Positions 19,873-30,881 of a stretch of 59,381 nucleotides of DNA are shown one piece after another. The notes beneath the pieces were generated by a model. It ran no database searches and was not told the DNA's origin. It worked only from the letters and a program-made list of their open reading frames with translations. Where the stretch lies: contig CACFUX010000003.1 of assembly GCA_902569615.1 (NCBI GenBank), positions 1-59,381 of the forward strand. The letters are read 5' to 3'. The position numbers and the translations under genes were made by a program. The stretch's first letter is position 1; each line of letters starts with the position of its first letter. The stretch is from an uncultured Pelagibacteraceae bacterium. GTDB taxonomy: Bacteria > Pseudomonadota > Alphaproteobacteria > Pelagibacterales > Pelagibacteraceae.

Positions 19873-22800
19873 AACTTTTAATCATTTAAAAATTCATACT
19901 CAGTATTCTATTTGTGAAGGTGCAATTAAAATTGATGATTTAAAAAACTTCTGCAAAGAAAATAAAATATCATCAGCAGGATTATCTGATTCATATAATT
20001 TATGTGGATCTTTAGAATTTTCGGAAAATTTATCAAAATCTGGCACTCAACCAATTATAGGAACTCAAATTTTATTCAATTTCTGTGAGGAAATTGGATT
20101 ATTGCCCCTGATAGCTAAAACTGAAGTTGGTTACAAGAATATAGTCAAATTATCATCAAAATCATATTTAGATAATGATGAATTATCAGATCCTAGTTGC
20201 CTATTTGAAGATTTAGTTAAAAACTTTGAAGACATTATCTTATTATCAGGTACTGCAAATGGTTTATTCGGAAAACTATTTAAAAAAGGAAAATTTGCTG
20301 AAATTGAGAATGCTTATAATATTCTAAAAAAAAAATTTGGAGACAATTTTTATTTAGAAATTCAAAGACACAATGATATTAATGAAAAGGCTTTTGAACT
20401 TCATAACCTAAATTTATCAAAAAAATTGGATATACCAATTATTGCTTCTCATGAAGTATTTTATTTAGATAAATCTATGCATGAAGCCCATGAAGCTTTG
20501 ATTTGTATAGGTCAAAAAACATATTTGAACGATAAAAACAGATTATCGTATTCAAATGAACATTATTTTAAATCCTCTGAAGAAATGAATAAATTATTTA
20601 TAGATTTACCTGAAGCATTAGAAAATAATTATAATTTACCAAAGAGATGTTCTTTTAGAACATTACCTTCAAATCCAATATTGCCAAACATCAGCTCTGA
20701 CAATAGTGGAAATGCTGATGAAACTCTTAAATACGAAAGTAATAATGGTTTATTAGAAAAACTATCTAAAGAGTTTAAAATAAAAAAAGAACAAGTTTAT
20801 GATGATTTACGATTTAAAAACTATAAGGAAAGACTTAATCATGAATTAAAAATTATTACAGAAATGAAATATGCAAGTTATTTTTTAATAGTTTCAGATT
20901 ACATAAAGTTTGCTAAGAGTAATGATATACCTGTTGGTCCAGGTAGAGGATCAGGAGCTGGATCTTTAGTTGCATGGTCGTTATCTATTACTGATCTAGA
21001 TCCCATAAAATTTAGTTTAATTTTTGAGAGATTTTTAAATCCTGATAGGGTTTCTATGCCAGATTTTGATATAGATTTTTGTGAAGAAAAAAGAGACCTT
21101 GTTTTTAATTACTTAAAAAACAAATATAAAGATAGTGTAGCTCATATAATAACTTTTGGTAAATTAAAAGCTAGAATGGTAATAAGAGATGTAGGTAGAG
21201 TTATAGGTCTACCCTATGGATTTGTTGACAGTATTTCAAAAATGATACCTTTTGACCCATCTCGACCTCAAACTTTAACAGAATGTATTAATAACGAACC
21301 ACGTTTACAAAAATTAATTAAAGAAGATCCTAGAGTAAAAAAATTAATTAACTTTTCACTTAAACTTGAGGGTTTAAATAGGAATGTAGCCACACATGCT
21401 GCTGGTGTAGTTATAGCTGATAAAAAATTAACAGATACTGTTCCTTTATATAAGGATTCATCATCAGAATTATTACTACCGTCTACACAGTTTGATATGT
21501 ATTCAGCTGAAAATGCAGGGTTAATTAAATTTGACTTCCTTGGTCTAAAGACATTAACTGTTATAAACAAAACCCAAAAGCTAATAAATAAGAAAAATAT
21601 AGATTTTGAAATAGAAAACATTAACTATGAAGATCAAAAAGTCTTCGATCTATTATCATCAGGAAATACTGTAGGCCTGTTTCAACTTGAAAGCTCAGGT
21701 ATGAGAGATGCTTTGACAAATATGAAGCCAAACCATTTAGAGGATATTATAGCTTTAGTTGCCTTATATAGACCTGGACCCATGAGCAATATTCCAACTT
21801 ACAATGATTGTAAACACGGCATTCAAAAACCCGATTATTTACATCCTAAATTAGAAGAAATATTAAAACCTACTTATGGAGTAATAATTTATCAAGAACA
21901 AGTAATGCAAATTGCACAAAAACTATCTGGTTTTTCTGCTGGTGAGGCAGATATTTTAAGAAGAGCAATGGGGAAAAAGAAAAGAGCAGAGCTAGAAAAA
22001 CAAAAACAAAGATTTATAGAGGGTGCAGTGAATAATGGCATAAATAAAGAAGTTGCAGCAGGAATATTCTTGAAAATAGAACCTTTCGCAGAATATGGTT
22101 TTAATAAGAGTCATGCAGCAGCTTACGCAATTATTGCTTATCAAACAGCGTACTTAAAAACACATTATCCATATGAATTTTTTGCAGCGTCAATGTCTAT
22201 GGATATATCAAATCAGAATAAGTTAAGTGAATTTCATGAAGAATTAAAAAGGTTAAAAATAAAAATTATAAGACCAGATATTAACGAATGCTTTGCAGAC
22301 TTTAGATCTGATAATGAAAATTTCTTTTATGCTCTTGGAGGTATAAAGAGTGTAGGATATGAGGCTATATCCAACATAGTCAATGAAAGGCTTAAAAATG
22401 GTAAATTTAAATCAATTACTGATTTTATTAAAAGAGTAAATCCAAAAGATATAAATAAATTACAATTGGAGGGATTAGTTAAATCTGGAGCATTTGATAA
22501 TTTAGTAAAGAATAGACAATCTTTAAATAATTCAATACCGAATTTAATACTTAAGTCAAAAAATATACATGAAAATAAAATTGCAAATCAAATTGATCTT
22601 TTCGGAACAAATGAATTTGAATCTAAAGAAGAGAATTTATTATTAAATATTAATGACTGGGAATTTGAAGAAAGATTATCAAAAGAGTTTGAGGCTATTG
22701 GTTTTTTTATATCTGATCATCCTATAAACTATTATAAGGAAATTTTTGATGACTATCAGATTATTGATTATAATAAATTCAACTCTGAAAAATCAATTAA

Positions 22801-23272
22801 ACAAGCAAATGTAGCAGCTACTCTTTTAAAAATTCAAGAAAGAAAAACGTCAAAAGGTAATGCATACGCAATAATAAAACTTTCAGATTTATCAAGTGTA
22901 TTTGAAATTTTTATTTTTTCAGATATTTTAGAATTAAATAGAGATATTCTAGTTGAGGGGAACTCTTTGTTAGTAACTTTAAATAAGAATATTTCTGAGG
23001 ACGAAAATAGATTTAAAAGATTGAATGTTAGCAAAATAGCTTTAATAAAAGATATATATAATAAATCTATTTCAAAAATAGAATTAACTCTTAAAAAAAA
23101 AGAGCAGATAGAAGCAATTAATAAACTTGAACTTAATGGAAATACCAGTGTCTATTTTCATTTGGAGTCTGATAATAAAAAATTATCTTTCAAACTTAAA
23201 AAAAATAGAAAAGTTGATAGAAACGCATTAAATTTCCTTAAAAAAGAGGGAATTATAACGCAAATTAGGTAA
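19856..23272 (+). CDS. dnaE: DNA polymerase III alpha subunit
   Basis: The replicative polymerase catalytic subunit. It has an N-terminal PHP domain ([13 protein letters not shown] at the start), the C-family palm with [16 protein letters not shown], the catalytic aspartates in PDFDIDF (D403 and D405), and [20 protein letters not shown], followed by an HhH region and an OB fold. The 1138 residues fit the family. The ATG lies inside lolD; its next in-frame residues match the conserved N-terminus. A 129-bp gap with a new promoter follows, so dnaE probably ends this transcription unit. Confidence 0.97.
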   Translation: MQESNKTFNHLKIHTQYSICEGAIKIDDLKNFCKENKISSAGLSDSYNLCGSLEFSENLSKSGTQPIIGTQILFNFCEEIGLLPLIAKTEVGYKNIVKLSSKSYLDNDELSDPSCLFEDLVKNFEDIILLSGTANGLFGKLFKKGKFAEIENAYNILKKKFGDNFYLEIQRHNDINEKAFELHNLNLSKKLDIPIIASHEVFYLDKSMHEAHEALICIGQKTYLNDKNRLSYSNEHYFKSSEEMNKLFIDLPEALENNYNLPKRCSFRTLPSNPILPNISSDNSGNADETLKYESNNGLLEKLSKEFKIKKEQVYDDLRFKNYKERLNHELKIITEMKYASYFLIVSDYIKFAKSNDIPVGPGRGSGAGSLVAWSLSITDLDPIKFSLIFERFLNPDRVSMPDFDIDFCEEKRDLVFNYLKNKYKDSVAHIITFGKLKARMVIRDVGRVIGLPYGFVDSISKMIPFDPSRPQTLTECINNEPRLQKLIKEDPRVKKLINFSLKLEGLNRNVATHAAGVVIADKKLTDTVPLYKDSSSELLLPSTQFDMYSAENAGLIKFDFLGLKTLTVINKTQKLINKKNIDFEIENINYEDQKVFDLLSSGNTVGLFQLESSGMRDALTNMKPNHLEDIIALVALYRPGPMSNIPTYNDCKHGIQKPDYLHPKLEEILKPTYGVIIYQEQVMQIAQKLSGFSAGEADILRRAMGKKKRAELEKQKQRFIEGAVNNGINKEVAAGIFLKIEPFAEYGFNKSHAAAYAIIAYQTAYLKTHYPYEFFAASMSMDISNQNKLSEFHEELKRLKIKIIRPDINECFADFRSDNENFFYALGGIKSVGYEAISNIVNERLKNGKFKSITDFIKRVNPKDINKLQLEGLVKSGAFDNLVKNRQSLNNSIPNLILKSKNIHENKIANQIDLFGTNEFESKEENLLLNINDWEFEERLSKEFEAIGFFISDHPINYYKEIFDDYQIIDYNKFNSEKSIKQANVAATLLKIQERKTSKGNAYAIIKLSDLSSVFEIFIFSDILELNRDILVEGNSLLVTLNKNISEDENRFKRLNVSKIALIKDIYNKSISKIELTLKKKEQIEAINKLELNGNTSVYFHLESDNKKLSFKLKKNRKVDRNALNFLKKEGIITQIR

Positions 23273-23281
23273 AAAAATTAC

Positions 23282-23310
23282 TTGTTATATTATTAATTAG
23301 TTTGTAAATA
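23282..23310 (+). promoter_or_regulatory. Putative sigma-70 promoter of the rpsB operon
   Basis: TTGTTA at 23282-23287 is separated by 17 bp from TAAATA at 23305-23310. This is the best promoter-like pair in the only sizeable gap of the 13-44 kb region, and it would start a leader of about 85 nt before rpsB. In AT-rich DNA such matches are common, so the position of the gap carries much of the weight. Confidence 0.5.
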
Positions 23311-23326
23311 CCTGCATAAATTAATA

Positions 23327-23401
23327 CGCACACAATTTTTGGTTTAATAACCCTCCGGTCCTTTTTTGGAAACAATTGTGGTGGCATAACCGGGAAAAAA
23401 A
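23327..23401 (+). ncRNA. Structured rpsB leader, candidate S2 autoregulatory element
   Basis: The leader holds CACAATT (23331-23337) that can pair with AATTGTG (23374-23380). Its loop carries CCGGT (23355-23359), which is complementary to ACCGG (23389-23393) just before the rpsB ATG at 23402. Together these would form an H-type pseudoknot that buries the region before the start codon. The loop also contains a small GGTT-TAAT-AACC hairpin (23341-23352). The leader is much richer in G and C than its surroundings. S2-mediated feedback on rpsB-tsf leaders is known in proteobacteria; that this leader works that way is inference. Confidence 0.65.
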
Positions 23402-24199
23402 ATGAAGATACCAAGTGTTACAATTCAACAACTCCTTGAAGCTGGAGTACATCTAGGACACAAAACGCTCAGATGGAATCCAAAAATGAAAAAATATATT
23501 TTTGGTAAAAGAGACTCTATTCATATAATAGATTTAACCCAAACTTTAGAATTAATAAATGTTGCCCTTGAGAAAGTTTATAAAATAATTTCTGAAAATG
23601 GAAAAATACTTTTTATTTCAACAAAAAAACAAGCATCCGAAGCAGTAGCTGAGCTAGCAAAAGAAACTGGTCAATATTATGTGAATCACAGATGGCTAGG
23701 CGGTATGCTTACAAATTGGGATACAATGTCAAATTCAATTAAAAAATTAGAAAAGCTTAATATCGACTTAGTTTCAGAGAACCGTGGTTTTACAAAAAAA
23801 GAATTATTAAAAATGAGTGTCCAAAGAGACAAATTACAAAAATCATTAGGTGGAATTGCTGATATGAAAAAAGTTCCTGATTTAGTTTTCGTAATAGATA
23901 CAAACTATGAATCATTAGCAATAAAAGAAGCAATTAAATTAAATATCCCTATAGTTGCTATTTTAGATACTAATTCAGATCCAGAGGGAATCAATTTCCC
24001 AATCCCTGGCAACGACGACGCAAGAAGATCAATAGATTTATATTGCAATTTAATTGGAGAGACGATCAAAAATGCAGCAAAAGAGGTTCCACAATCTATC
24101 GATAACTCAATTAAAAACAAAGAAAAATTAAAAAATAAAGAAGTCACTAAAAATAGTGAAAAGGACAAAGATCCAAAAAAAACAAATCTTCTTAATTAA
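23402..24199 (+). CDS. rpsB: 30S ribosomal protein S2
   Basis: S2 is a late-assembling small-subunit protein near the mRNA exit path. The sequence carries [19 protein letters not shown] at the start, [11 protein letters not shown] near residue 97, and [11 protein letters not shown] with [11 protein letters not shown] near 180-205. The 265 residues include a lysine-rich C-terminal tail. It opens the rpsB-tsf-frr run behind a structured leader and has a 9-bp gap to tsf. Confidence 0.97.
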   Translation: MKIPSVTIQQLLEAGVHLGHKTLRWNPKMKKYIFGKRDSIHIIDLTQTLELINVALEKVYKIISENGKILFISTKKQASEAVAELAKETGQYYVNHRWLGGMLTNWDTMSNSIKKLEKLNIDLVSENRGFTKKELLKMSVQRDKLQKSLGGIADMKKVPDLVFVIDTNYESLAIKEAIKLNIPIVAILDTNSDPEGINFPIPGNDDARRSIDLYCNLIGETIKNAAKEVPQSIDNSIKNKEKLKNKEVTKNSEKDKDPKKTNLLN

Positions 24200-24208
24200 T
24201 TTAAATAG

Positions 24209-25060
24209 ATGAGTGATTTAGAAAAAATTAAGCAACTTCGACAATCGACAGGTGCAGGTTTTAAAGATTGTAATATAGCTCTAAAAGAATCAAGCGGTGA
24301 TTTAGATAAAGCTGTAGAAATTTTACGAGTAAAAGGAATTTCAAAAGCATCAAAAAAGATGTCAAGAGATGCAAAAGAAGGGGTCGTAGCAATTAGCGGA
24401 GACGAAAAAAAAACTTCAATCCTTGAAGTTAACTGTGAAACTGATTTTGTTGCAAAAAATGAGGACTTTATTAATTTTGTAAAAGAATTAAGTGAAATAA
24501 ATAATTCAGTAAACTCTGACCTGAAAAAACTTAGTAAATCAAAAATGAATAATAACAGTTCTGTTGAAGATAATCTTGTATCGATGATAGCTAAAATTGG
24601 AGAAAAAATTACATTAGGAAGATCCAAAACTGTAAATACTGAAAATTCAAAAAACTTTTCGTATAAACATTCAGTTATAAAAGATAATCTTTCAAAATTA
24701 GCGGTAATAGTATCACTTTCAACAAGCGAAAAATCTGATAAAATTGATTTATTTGGAAAACAGCTTTCAATGCATATTGCAGCATCAAATCCTATTTCTT
24801 TAAATTCTGATCAAATTAAAAAAGAAATCTTAGATAAAGAACAAAGTTTAATAACTGAAGAATTAAAAAATTCTGGAAAAAATGATGAAATAACAAAAAA
24901 AATAAGTCTTGGAAAAATCAATAAATTTAAAGAAGAAAATAGCTTAATGACTCAGCAGTGGGTTATGGAGCCCAAAAAAAAAGTAAAAGATATTATTCAA
25001 GAATTAGGAATTAATGATTTAAAAGTTGTTGATTTTTGTAGAATTAAAGTAGGTGATTAA
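24209..25060 (+). CDS. tsf: Elongation factor Ts
   Basis: EF-Ts exchanges GDP for GTP on EF-Tu. The N-terminal UBA-like part has [14 protein letters not shown], the core contains the [12 protein letters not shown] motif near residue 75, and the C-terminal domain ends [11 protein letters not shown]. The length of 283 residues is near normal. It follows rpsB by 9 bp. Its stop shares a base with the frr ATG, leaving no room for pyrH, which usually sits here. Confidence 0.96.
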   Translation: MSDLEKIKQLRQSTGAGFKDCNIALKESSGDLDKAVEILRVKGISKASKKMSRDAKEGVVAISGDEKKTSILEVNCETDFVAKNEDFINFVKELSEINNSVNSDLKKLSKSKMNNNSSVEDNLVSMIAKIGEKITLGRSKTVNTENSKNFSYKHSVIKDNLSKLAVIVSLSTSEKSDKIDLFGKQLSMHIAASNPISLNSDQIKKEILDKEQSLITEELKNSGKNDEITKKISLGKINKFKEENSLMTQQWVMEPKKKVKDIIQELGINDLKVVDFCRIKVGD

Positions 25061-25611
25061 TGTTTAACGAGAATAATTATATTCAAAAAATGAATAAAAC
25101 TTTTGAGGTTTTTACAAAAGAACTATCATCATTAAGAACAGGAAGAGCTAACGCTAGTATGTTGGATATTATAAAAGTTGATGTTTATGGTCAAAAAATG
25201 CCAATAAATCAATTAGGCAGTATAACTACACCTGAACCAAGGACAATTAATATTCAAGTATGGGATCTTAACAACGTAACACTAATTGACTCTTCAATTA
25301 AAAAATCCGAACTAGGACTTAATCCACAAATTGATGGACAATTAATTAGACTTCCGATTCCTGATTTAAGTGAGGAAAGGAGGAATGAAATGAAGAAGTT
25401 AATTAAATCAATGGGAGAAAAATGTAAAATTTCTATAAGAAATATACGAAGGGAAGCAAACGATGATCTTAAAAAATTACTTAAGTCTAAAGAAATTAGT
25501 GAAGATGATGAGAAAAAATTTGAAAAAAAAATACAAACTATAACAGACGATCAAGTAAAAAAAATTGATGAAAAAGTTATTTCTAAAGAAAATGAAATAA
25601 TGAAAATATGA
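25060..25611 (+). CDS. frr: Ribosome recycling factor
   Basis: RRF acts with EF-G to split post-termination ribosomes. The 183-residue protein shows LSSLRTGRANASML, the TPEPRTINIQVWD block, LIRLPIPDLSEERR, and the long C-terminal helical part with RRDxxD-like spacing. It overlaps tsf by 1 bp (TAATG) and uppS by 4 bp (ATGA). Confidence 0.97.
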   Translation: MFNENNYIQKMNKTFEVFTKELSSLRTGRANASMLDIIKVDVYGQKMPINQLGSITTPEPRTINIQVWDLNNVTLIDSSIKKSELGLNPQIDGQLIRLPIPDLSEERRNEMKKLIKSMGEKCKISIRNIRREANDDLKKLLKSKEISEDDEKKFEKKIQTITDDQVKKIDEKVISKENEIMKI

Positions 25612-26282
25612 ATCATATTAAACATGTCGCCATTATTATGGATGGTAATGGTCGATGGGGAATTAAACATAAAAACTCTCGAAATCTTGGTCATAAAGAA
25701 GGAATTAGAACAGTTGAAAAAATTATTAAGTCTTCAATAAAAAATAAAATAAAATATTTAACATTATATGCGTTTTCAACAGAAAACTGGAAAAGACCAA
25801 AAAAAGAAATCAATTTTCTTTTCAACTTACTAGAAAACTTTCTGTTAACTAAAATAAGTCAATTTAATAAGCAAAGTATAAAGTTAAAAGTTATTGGCAA
25901 AAAAAACTTTAGTAAAAAAATAAATTTACTTCTAAAAAAATCTGAAAAAATGACATTGAAAAATAAAAAGTTACAGATCAATTTAGCATTAAATTATGGT
26001 TCGAAAAGTGAATTGGTTCATTCTTTTAATATGATTAAAAAAAATAAAAAAACTATAAATGAAAAGAATATTTCAAATTATTTGTTTACTCAAAATATAC
26101 CTGACCCAGATATACTAATTCGAACAGGAAATACTCAAAGATTAAGTAATTTTTTGTTATGGCAATTAGCATATACAGAAATTTTCTTTGAAAAAAAATT
26201 ATGGCCTGATTTTAATGAAAATGATTACAATTTAATATTAAATAAATTTAAAAAAATTAAAAGAAATTACGGTAATATCTAA
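25608..26282 (+). CDS. uppS: Undecaprenyl diphosphate synthase
   Basis: This cis-prenyltransferase extends farnesyl diphosphate with isopentenyl diphosphate to make the C55 carrier for peptidoglycan and O-antigen units. The catalytic motif HVAIIMDGNGRWG includes D12, and TLYAFSTENWKRP plus the C-terminal DPDILIRTGNTQRLSNF and PDF blocks are in place. At 224 residues it is slightly short. It is coupled to frr and cdsA by stop-start overlaps. Confidence 0.95.
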   Translation: MNHIKHVAIIMDGNGRWGIKHKNSRNLGHKEGIRTVEKIIKSSIKNKIKYLTLYAFSTENWKRPKKEINFLFNLLENFLLTKISQFNKQSIKLKVIGKKNFSKKINLLLKKSEKMTLKNKKLQINLALNYGSKSELVHSFNMIKKNKKTINEKNISNYLFTQNIPDPDILIRTGNTQRLSNFLLWQLAYTEIFFEKKLWPDFNENDYNLILNKFKKIKRNYGNI

Positions 26283-26962
26283 TGAGCGATTTAAGTAAAA
26301 GAATATTAACCTCATTATTTTTAATGTCATTTGTTATGCTTAGTTTTTTTTATTCATTTATTTTGATTATTTTACTTATATTAGTAACAATGCTTTCTTG
26401 GATTGAATTTAATGGTTTAATTATTAAAATATTTAAAGGAGATGAATTTAAATATAAAACTTTTAGATTAATTACAAGATCAATAACATTAATATATTTA
26501 TTCATTTTTTCATTAATTGTATTTGAAGCAATTAATCATGAACTGCCTAGCCATAAACTAAATCTACTATATTTAATATTTATCTGTATTTGTTCAGATG
26601 TTGGTGGATTTGTTTTTGGTAAGACCTTAAAAGGTAAAAAATTAACAAGAATTAGCCCAAATAAAACTATCAATGGTTCAATAGGATCTTTTATTTTACC
26701 ATTATTTTTAGTACCAATGTTTCTATATATTTTACCAGATGAAACTATCAGTATTTTTAATTTAGTAGTTATTGCAATTGTAGTTTCTTTTATATGTCAA
26801 CTAGGTGATTTATTTATTTCGTATTTAAAAAGAAAAGCAAATGTAAAAGATACTGGTGATTTGTTGCCTGGTCACGGTGGAATACTTGATAGAATTGACG
26901 GAATTGTTTTTGCTATTCCATTAGGGACGATATTTTTGAAATTTTTAACAAATATAGTATGA
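26282..26962 (+). CDS. cdsA: Phosphatidate cytidylyltransferase
   Basis: CdsA makes CDP-diacylglycerol from phosphatidic acid and CTP, the branch point to PE and PG. The polytopic protein (226 residues, a short form) ends with the CDS signature: ISPNKTINGSIGSF, then QLGDLFISYLKRKANVKDTG and LLPGHGGILDRIDG. It overlaps uppS by 1 bp and dxr by 4 bp. Confidence 0.94.
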   Translation: MSDLSKRILTSLFLMSFVMLSFFYSFILIILLILVTMLSWIEFNGLIIKIFKGDEFKYKTFRLITRSITLIYLFIFSLIVFEAINHELPSHKLNLLYLIFICICSDVGGFVFGKTLKGKKLTRISPNKTINGSIGSFILPLFLVPMFLYILPDETISIFNLVVIAIVVSFICQLGDLFISYLKRKANVKDTGDLLPGHGGILDRIDGIVFAIPLGTIFLKFLTNIV

Positions 26963-28128
26963 AAAAAAAAATCGCAATTTTAGGATCAACTGGGTCAATC
27001 GGAAATAATACAATAAAAATAATTGAAAATAATAAAAAAGATTTTGAAGTTATTTTTTTATCAACAAATACAAATATTAAAAAACTTTACGACCAATCAG
27101 TTAAACTTAAGCCAAAAGCTGTCATTATTTTTAATCAAGAAAAATTTATAAAGTATAAAGAAAAATTTATTAAAAAAAAAATAAGGGTATTTAGTTCATT
27201 TAATGAATTAAAAAGATCAATAATAAGAAAAAAAATTGATTATATAATGTGTGCCATATCTGGATTAGAGGGACTAGATTCAACAATAAATTGTATTAAC
27301 AGTACCAAAAATATTGCAATTGCAAATAAAGAGTCAATTGTGTGTGCATGGAGCATTATCGAAAAAAAATTAATAAAAAATAAAACAAATTTTATACCAG
27401 TTGATTCTGAACATTTTTCAATTTGGTCGTTACTAAAGAATGAACATATTAATAAAGTTGATAAAATCTACATAACAGCATCTGGGGGGCCATTTTTAAA
27501 TTATAAAATTAGTAAGCTTAAGTACGTAACTCTCAAACAAGCAATTAATCATCCAAATTGGAAAATGGGAAAAAAAATTTCAGTTGATTCAGCAACTCTA
27601 ATGAATAAAGTCTTTGAGGTTATTGAAGCTCAAAGAATATTTAATATAGATATAAAAAAATTTGAGATCTTAATACATCCTAATTCTTATATACATTCCA
27701 TAGTTAAATTTATCAATGGCCAGATTAAAATTTTAGCACATGATACAGATATGAAAATTCCAATATTCAATTCAATATATCAAAATCAAATAAAAAAATT
27801 TGATAATAAAAAGGTAAATATTAATTTGCTTAATAAGCTGAATTTAAAATATGTTGATTTAAAAAAATTCTCTAATATTAAAATTTTAAAAAAAATTAAA
27901 AACTATAATACCTTGTACGAAACAGCTCTAATTTCAGCTAATGATGAACTTGTAGATCTATTTATTAAAAACAAGATAAAATTTCTTGATATTTCCCGCA
28001 ATCTTAACAAAATTTTAAAAACAAAAACTTTTGCTCAATTAATCAATCAAAAACCGCAGCATATAAAGGAAATATTGCACTTGTCTAAAGAAGTAAGATT
28101 GAAAACTAGAAATCTATGTATAAAGTAA
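26959..28128 (+). CDS. dxr: 1-deoxy-D-xylulose 5-phosphate reductoisomerase
   Basis: Dxr converts DXP to 2-C-methylerythritol 4-phosphate with NADPH in the MEP isoprenoid pathway; IspDF at 49919-51025 acts later in the same pathway. Visible are the NADPH site ILGSTGSIGNNT near the N-terminus, ANKESIVCAW, the substrate and metal motif PVDSEHFS, and NHPNWKMGKKISVDSATLMNK. At 389 residues it is full length. It is followed 7 bp later by bamA; rseP, usual at this point, is missing. Confidence 0.96.
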   Translation: MKKKIAILGSTGSIGNNTIKIIENNKKDFEVIFLSTNTNIKKLYDQSVKLKPKAVIIFNQEKFIKYKEKFIKKKIRVFSSFNELKRSIIRKKIDYIMCAISGLEGLDSTINCINSTKNIAIANKESIVCAWSIIEKKLIKNKTNFIPVDSEHFSIWSLLKNEHINKVDKIYITASGGPFLNYKISKLKYVTLKQAINHPNWKMGKKISVDSATLMNKVFEVIEAQRIFNIDIKKFEILIHPNSYIHSIVKFINGQIKILAHDTDMKIPIFNSIYQNQIKKFDNKKVNINLLNKLNLKYVDLKKFSNIKILKKIKNYNTLYETALISANDELVDLFIKNKIKFLDISRNLNKILKTKTFAQLINQKPQHIKEILHLSKEVRLKTRNLCIK

Positions 28129-28135
28129 TTATTTT

Positions 28136-30367
28136 ATGAATTTAATATTTAAAATTATTGTATTATTTTTTTTATTAATTAATCAATCATACTCAGAAGT
28201 AATTAAGGATTTTGAAATAGTTGGAAATAAAAGAATTTCTGATGCAACAGTTGTCTTATTTTCAAAACTTAAAATAAATCAGGATATTAGTGATGAGGAT
28301 CTTAATAATGTTATCAAAGAACTTTATTCTACAAATTATTTTAAAGACGTAAAAATTTCTTTTAGTAATCAAGTAGTTAAAATTACTGTAGAAGAAAATC
28401 CAATAATACAATCATTAATTTTCAATGGGGTAAAAAAAACTAGTATTATTACAGCGTTAAAGGAAAATATAATTTTAAAAGAAAAAAGTCCGTTTGTTAA
28501 AAGTGTAGTAAAAAAAGATGAAACAAATATAATTAATATACTTAGAGCAAATGGTTTTTATTTTTCTAATGTTAATTCGAAAATTGTTATTAATGATAAT
28601 TACACTATTGATTTAATTTATGATGTTGATCTAGGAAAGAAAGCACATATTAAAAACATTAAATTTATTGGTGATAAAAAATATAAAGATGGAAAATTAA
28701 GAAACATTATTGTTTCAGAAGAATCAAAATTTTGGAAATTTATTTCAAAGACAAAGTTTTTAGACGTAAATAGGGTTAAACTTGATGAAAAATTATTAAC
28801 AAATTTTTACAAAAATAATGGATATTATAACGTTAAAGTAGAAAGCTCATCTGCACAAATTATAAGTGAAGATAATTTTGAGTTAGTTTATAATATTAAC
28901 TCTGGTAAGAGATATTATTTTGATAAACTTCAATTAAATATACCTAATGATTTTGAGAAGAGTAATTTTAAAGATATAAATATGTTACTTAGCAAACTAG
29001 CAGGTAAACTTTACTCTTTAAAGAGAGTTGAAAGTATTTTAGACGAAATCGAAAAAATTTTGTTAACTAACGATTATGCTTTTTTTAATGTTACTTATGA
29101 TGAAGTTTTAGATGATAATAAAATTAATTTTTCTATAAATCTTAAAGAAAGTGAAAAGTTTTATGTAGAAAGAATTAACTTGTTTGGAAATTATATTACC
29201 AATGAAAGAGTAATCAGAAATAAATTATTTTTGGATGAAGGAGATCCATATAATGAAATATTGGTTAATAATTCTGCTAATGAAATTAGATCATTAGGTA
29301 TTTTTTCTAATGTAATCTCAGAAACTATTGACGGATCATCTGACAAAAATAAAATTATTAATTTTACTGTTACTGAGGCTCCCACAGGTGAAATTATGGC
29401 AGGCGCAGGTACTGGTACTAGCGGTTCTTCTGTTACATTTGGTATTAAAGAAAAAAATTTTCTTGGAGAAGGAACTAGACTTGATGCAAACTTGACACTA
29501 TCTGATATTGGTGTCGAAGGTTTATTTTCTACCAATATAAGAAATTATAAAAATTCAGATAAAGATTTAAATACTTCTTTAGAAAATAGCTCTGTCGATC
29601 AAATGACAAATTATGGTTATAAGACTACAAAAACTGGATTTTCAATCGGTACAACTTATGAACAATTTAAAGATGTTTATTTTTCACCATCATTCTCCAA
29701 CTATTATGAAACAATGAAAACAGATTCCTCAGCTTCTAGCACGAGAAAAAAACAAGAAGGAGATTACATAGACTCAGCATTTAATTATAGGTTTATATTA
29801 AATAGATTGGATCAAAATTTTCAACCTACAGATGGTTATAAATCAAGTTTTTCACAATCTATACCATTAGTTTCAGATGATTATGCAATTATTAATGCTC
29901 TAGAGTATGCAGCTTACCAAAGTTTTAAAGATGACTACATTTTTGGATTCAATTTCTTATTTAAATCAGCTAATTCACTTAACGGTGAGGATATAAGAGC
30001 CTCAAAAAGATTGTATGTCCCAAGCAGACGCTTAAGAGGTTTTGAATCAGGAAAAGTAGGACCAATAGACTCTGGAGATTTTATTGGTGGAAATTATATT
30101 TCTGTAATGAATTTAACTACAAACTTACCTAATCTTTTTACAGAAGTTCAAAATTTAGACTTCACTATTTTTTTAGATTCAGCTAACGTTTGGGGTGTTG
30201 ATTTCGATAGTAGCTTAGATAATAGTAAAATTAGATCAGCAACAGGTATAGCCGTAAACTGGTATACTCCAATTGGACCTTTAAGTTTATCTTTTGCACA
30301 ACCTATTACAAAAGCAAGCTCAGATGTAGAAGAAACTTATAGATTTGATATCGGTACTACTTTTTAA
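28136..30367 (+). CDS. bamA: Outer membrane assembly factor BamA
   Basis: BamA folds and inserts beta-barrel proteins into the outer membrane. A signal peptide (about residues 1-20) is followed by POTRA domains (about 21-345, beginning IKDFEIVGNKRISDATV) and a 16-strand barrel. The L6-loop motif RGF appears in RRLRGFESGKVGP near residue 631, and the protein ends in the aromatic beta-signal FDIGTTF. The 743 residues fit the family. It overlaps skp by 1 bp. Confidence 0.96.
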   Translation: MNLIFKIIVLFFLLINQSYSEVIKDFEIVGNKRISDATVVLFSKLKINQDISDEDLNNVIKELYSTNYFKDVKISFSNQVVKITVEENPIIQSLIFNGVKKTSIITALKENIILKEKSPFVKSVVKKDETNIINILRANGFYFSNVNSKIVINDNYTIDLIYDVDLGKKAHIKNIKFIGDKKYKDGKLRNIIVSEESKFWKFISKTKFLDVNRVKLDEKLLTNFYKNNGYYNVKVESSSAQIISEDNFELVYNINSGKRYYFDKLQLNIPNDFEKSNFKDINMLLSKLAGKLYSLKRVESILDEIEKILLTNDYAFFNVTYDEVLDDNKINFSINLKESEKFYVERINLFGNYITNERVIRNKLFLDEGDPYNEILVNNSANEIRSLGIFSNVISETIDGSSDKNKIINFTVTEAPTGEIMAGAGTGTSGSSVTFGIKEKNFLGEGTRLDANLTLSDIGVEGLFSTNIRNYKNSDKDLNTSLENSSVDQMTNYGYKTTKTGFSIGTTYEQFKDVYFSPSFSNYYETMKTDSSASSTRKKQEGDYIDSAFNYRFILNRLDQNFQPTDGYKSSFSQSIPLVSDDYAIINALEYAAYQSFKDDYIFGFNFLFKSANSLNGEDIRASKRLYVPSRRLRGFESGKVGPIDSGDFIGGNYISVMNLTTNLPNLFTEVQNLDFTIFLDSANVWGVDFDSSLDNSKIRSATGIAVNWYTPIGPLSLSFAQPITKASSDVEETYRFDIGTTF

Positions 30368-30879
30368 TGAAAAAAATTTTACTATTATTTTTTTTATTTT
30401 TTTTTGCAAGCAACACGTATGCAAATAGCAAAGTTTTATATTTAGATATAAACTTTATTTTAAATACTTCTACTGCAGGGAAATTCCTAAATAGCGAACT
30501 TAATAATATTAATAAGAAAAATTTAGAAGAATTTAAAAAAATAGAAAATTCAATTAAGTCAGAAGATGATAAACTTTCTAAACAAAAAAATATTCTTAAA
30601 GAGGATGAATATAAATCTAAAGTAATTGAATTAAGGTCTAAATATAAATCATTTCAAGAATTGATGAAAAAAAAAAATAATGATTTAAATAAAATTAGAG
30701 AGAACGGTGCAAATCAAATTTTAATTGTTATAAATGAGTTGCTTACTGATTATTCAAATAAAAATAATGTTTCTTTGATAGTTGATAAAAAAAATATAAT
30801 TTTAGGCAAAAAAGAACTTGATGTAACTAATATAATATTAGATTTATTAAATAAAAAAATTAAAAAAGTCGATTTATAA
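30367..30879 (+). CDS. skp: Periplasmic chaperone Skp (OmpH family)
   Basis: Skp holds unfolded outer-membrane proteins in the periplasm before BamA. The protein has a signal peptide (first ~20 residues, ending FFASNTYANS) and a lysine- and glutamate-rich, mostly helical tentacle region over about residues 45-125, with short flanking beta segments. At 170 residues it is normal. Assignment rests on architecture and on the conserved place between bamA and fabZ/lpxD; the sequence itself diverges fast. Confidence 0.85.
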   Translation: MKKILLLFFLFFFASNTYANSKVLYLDINFILNTSTAGKFLNSELNNINKKNLEEFKKIENSIKSEDDKLSKQKNILKEDEYKSKVIELRSKYKSFQELMKKKNNDLNKIRENGANQILIVINELLTDYSNKNNVSLIVDKKNIILGKKELDVTNIILDLLNKKIKKVDL

Positions 30880-30881
30880 AA

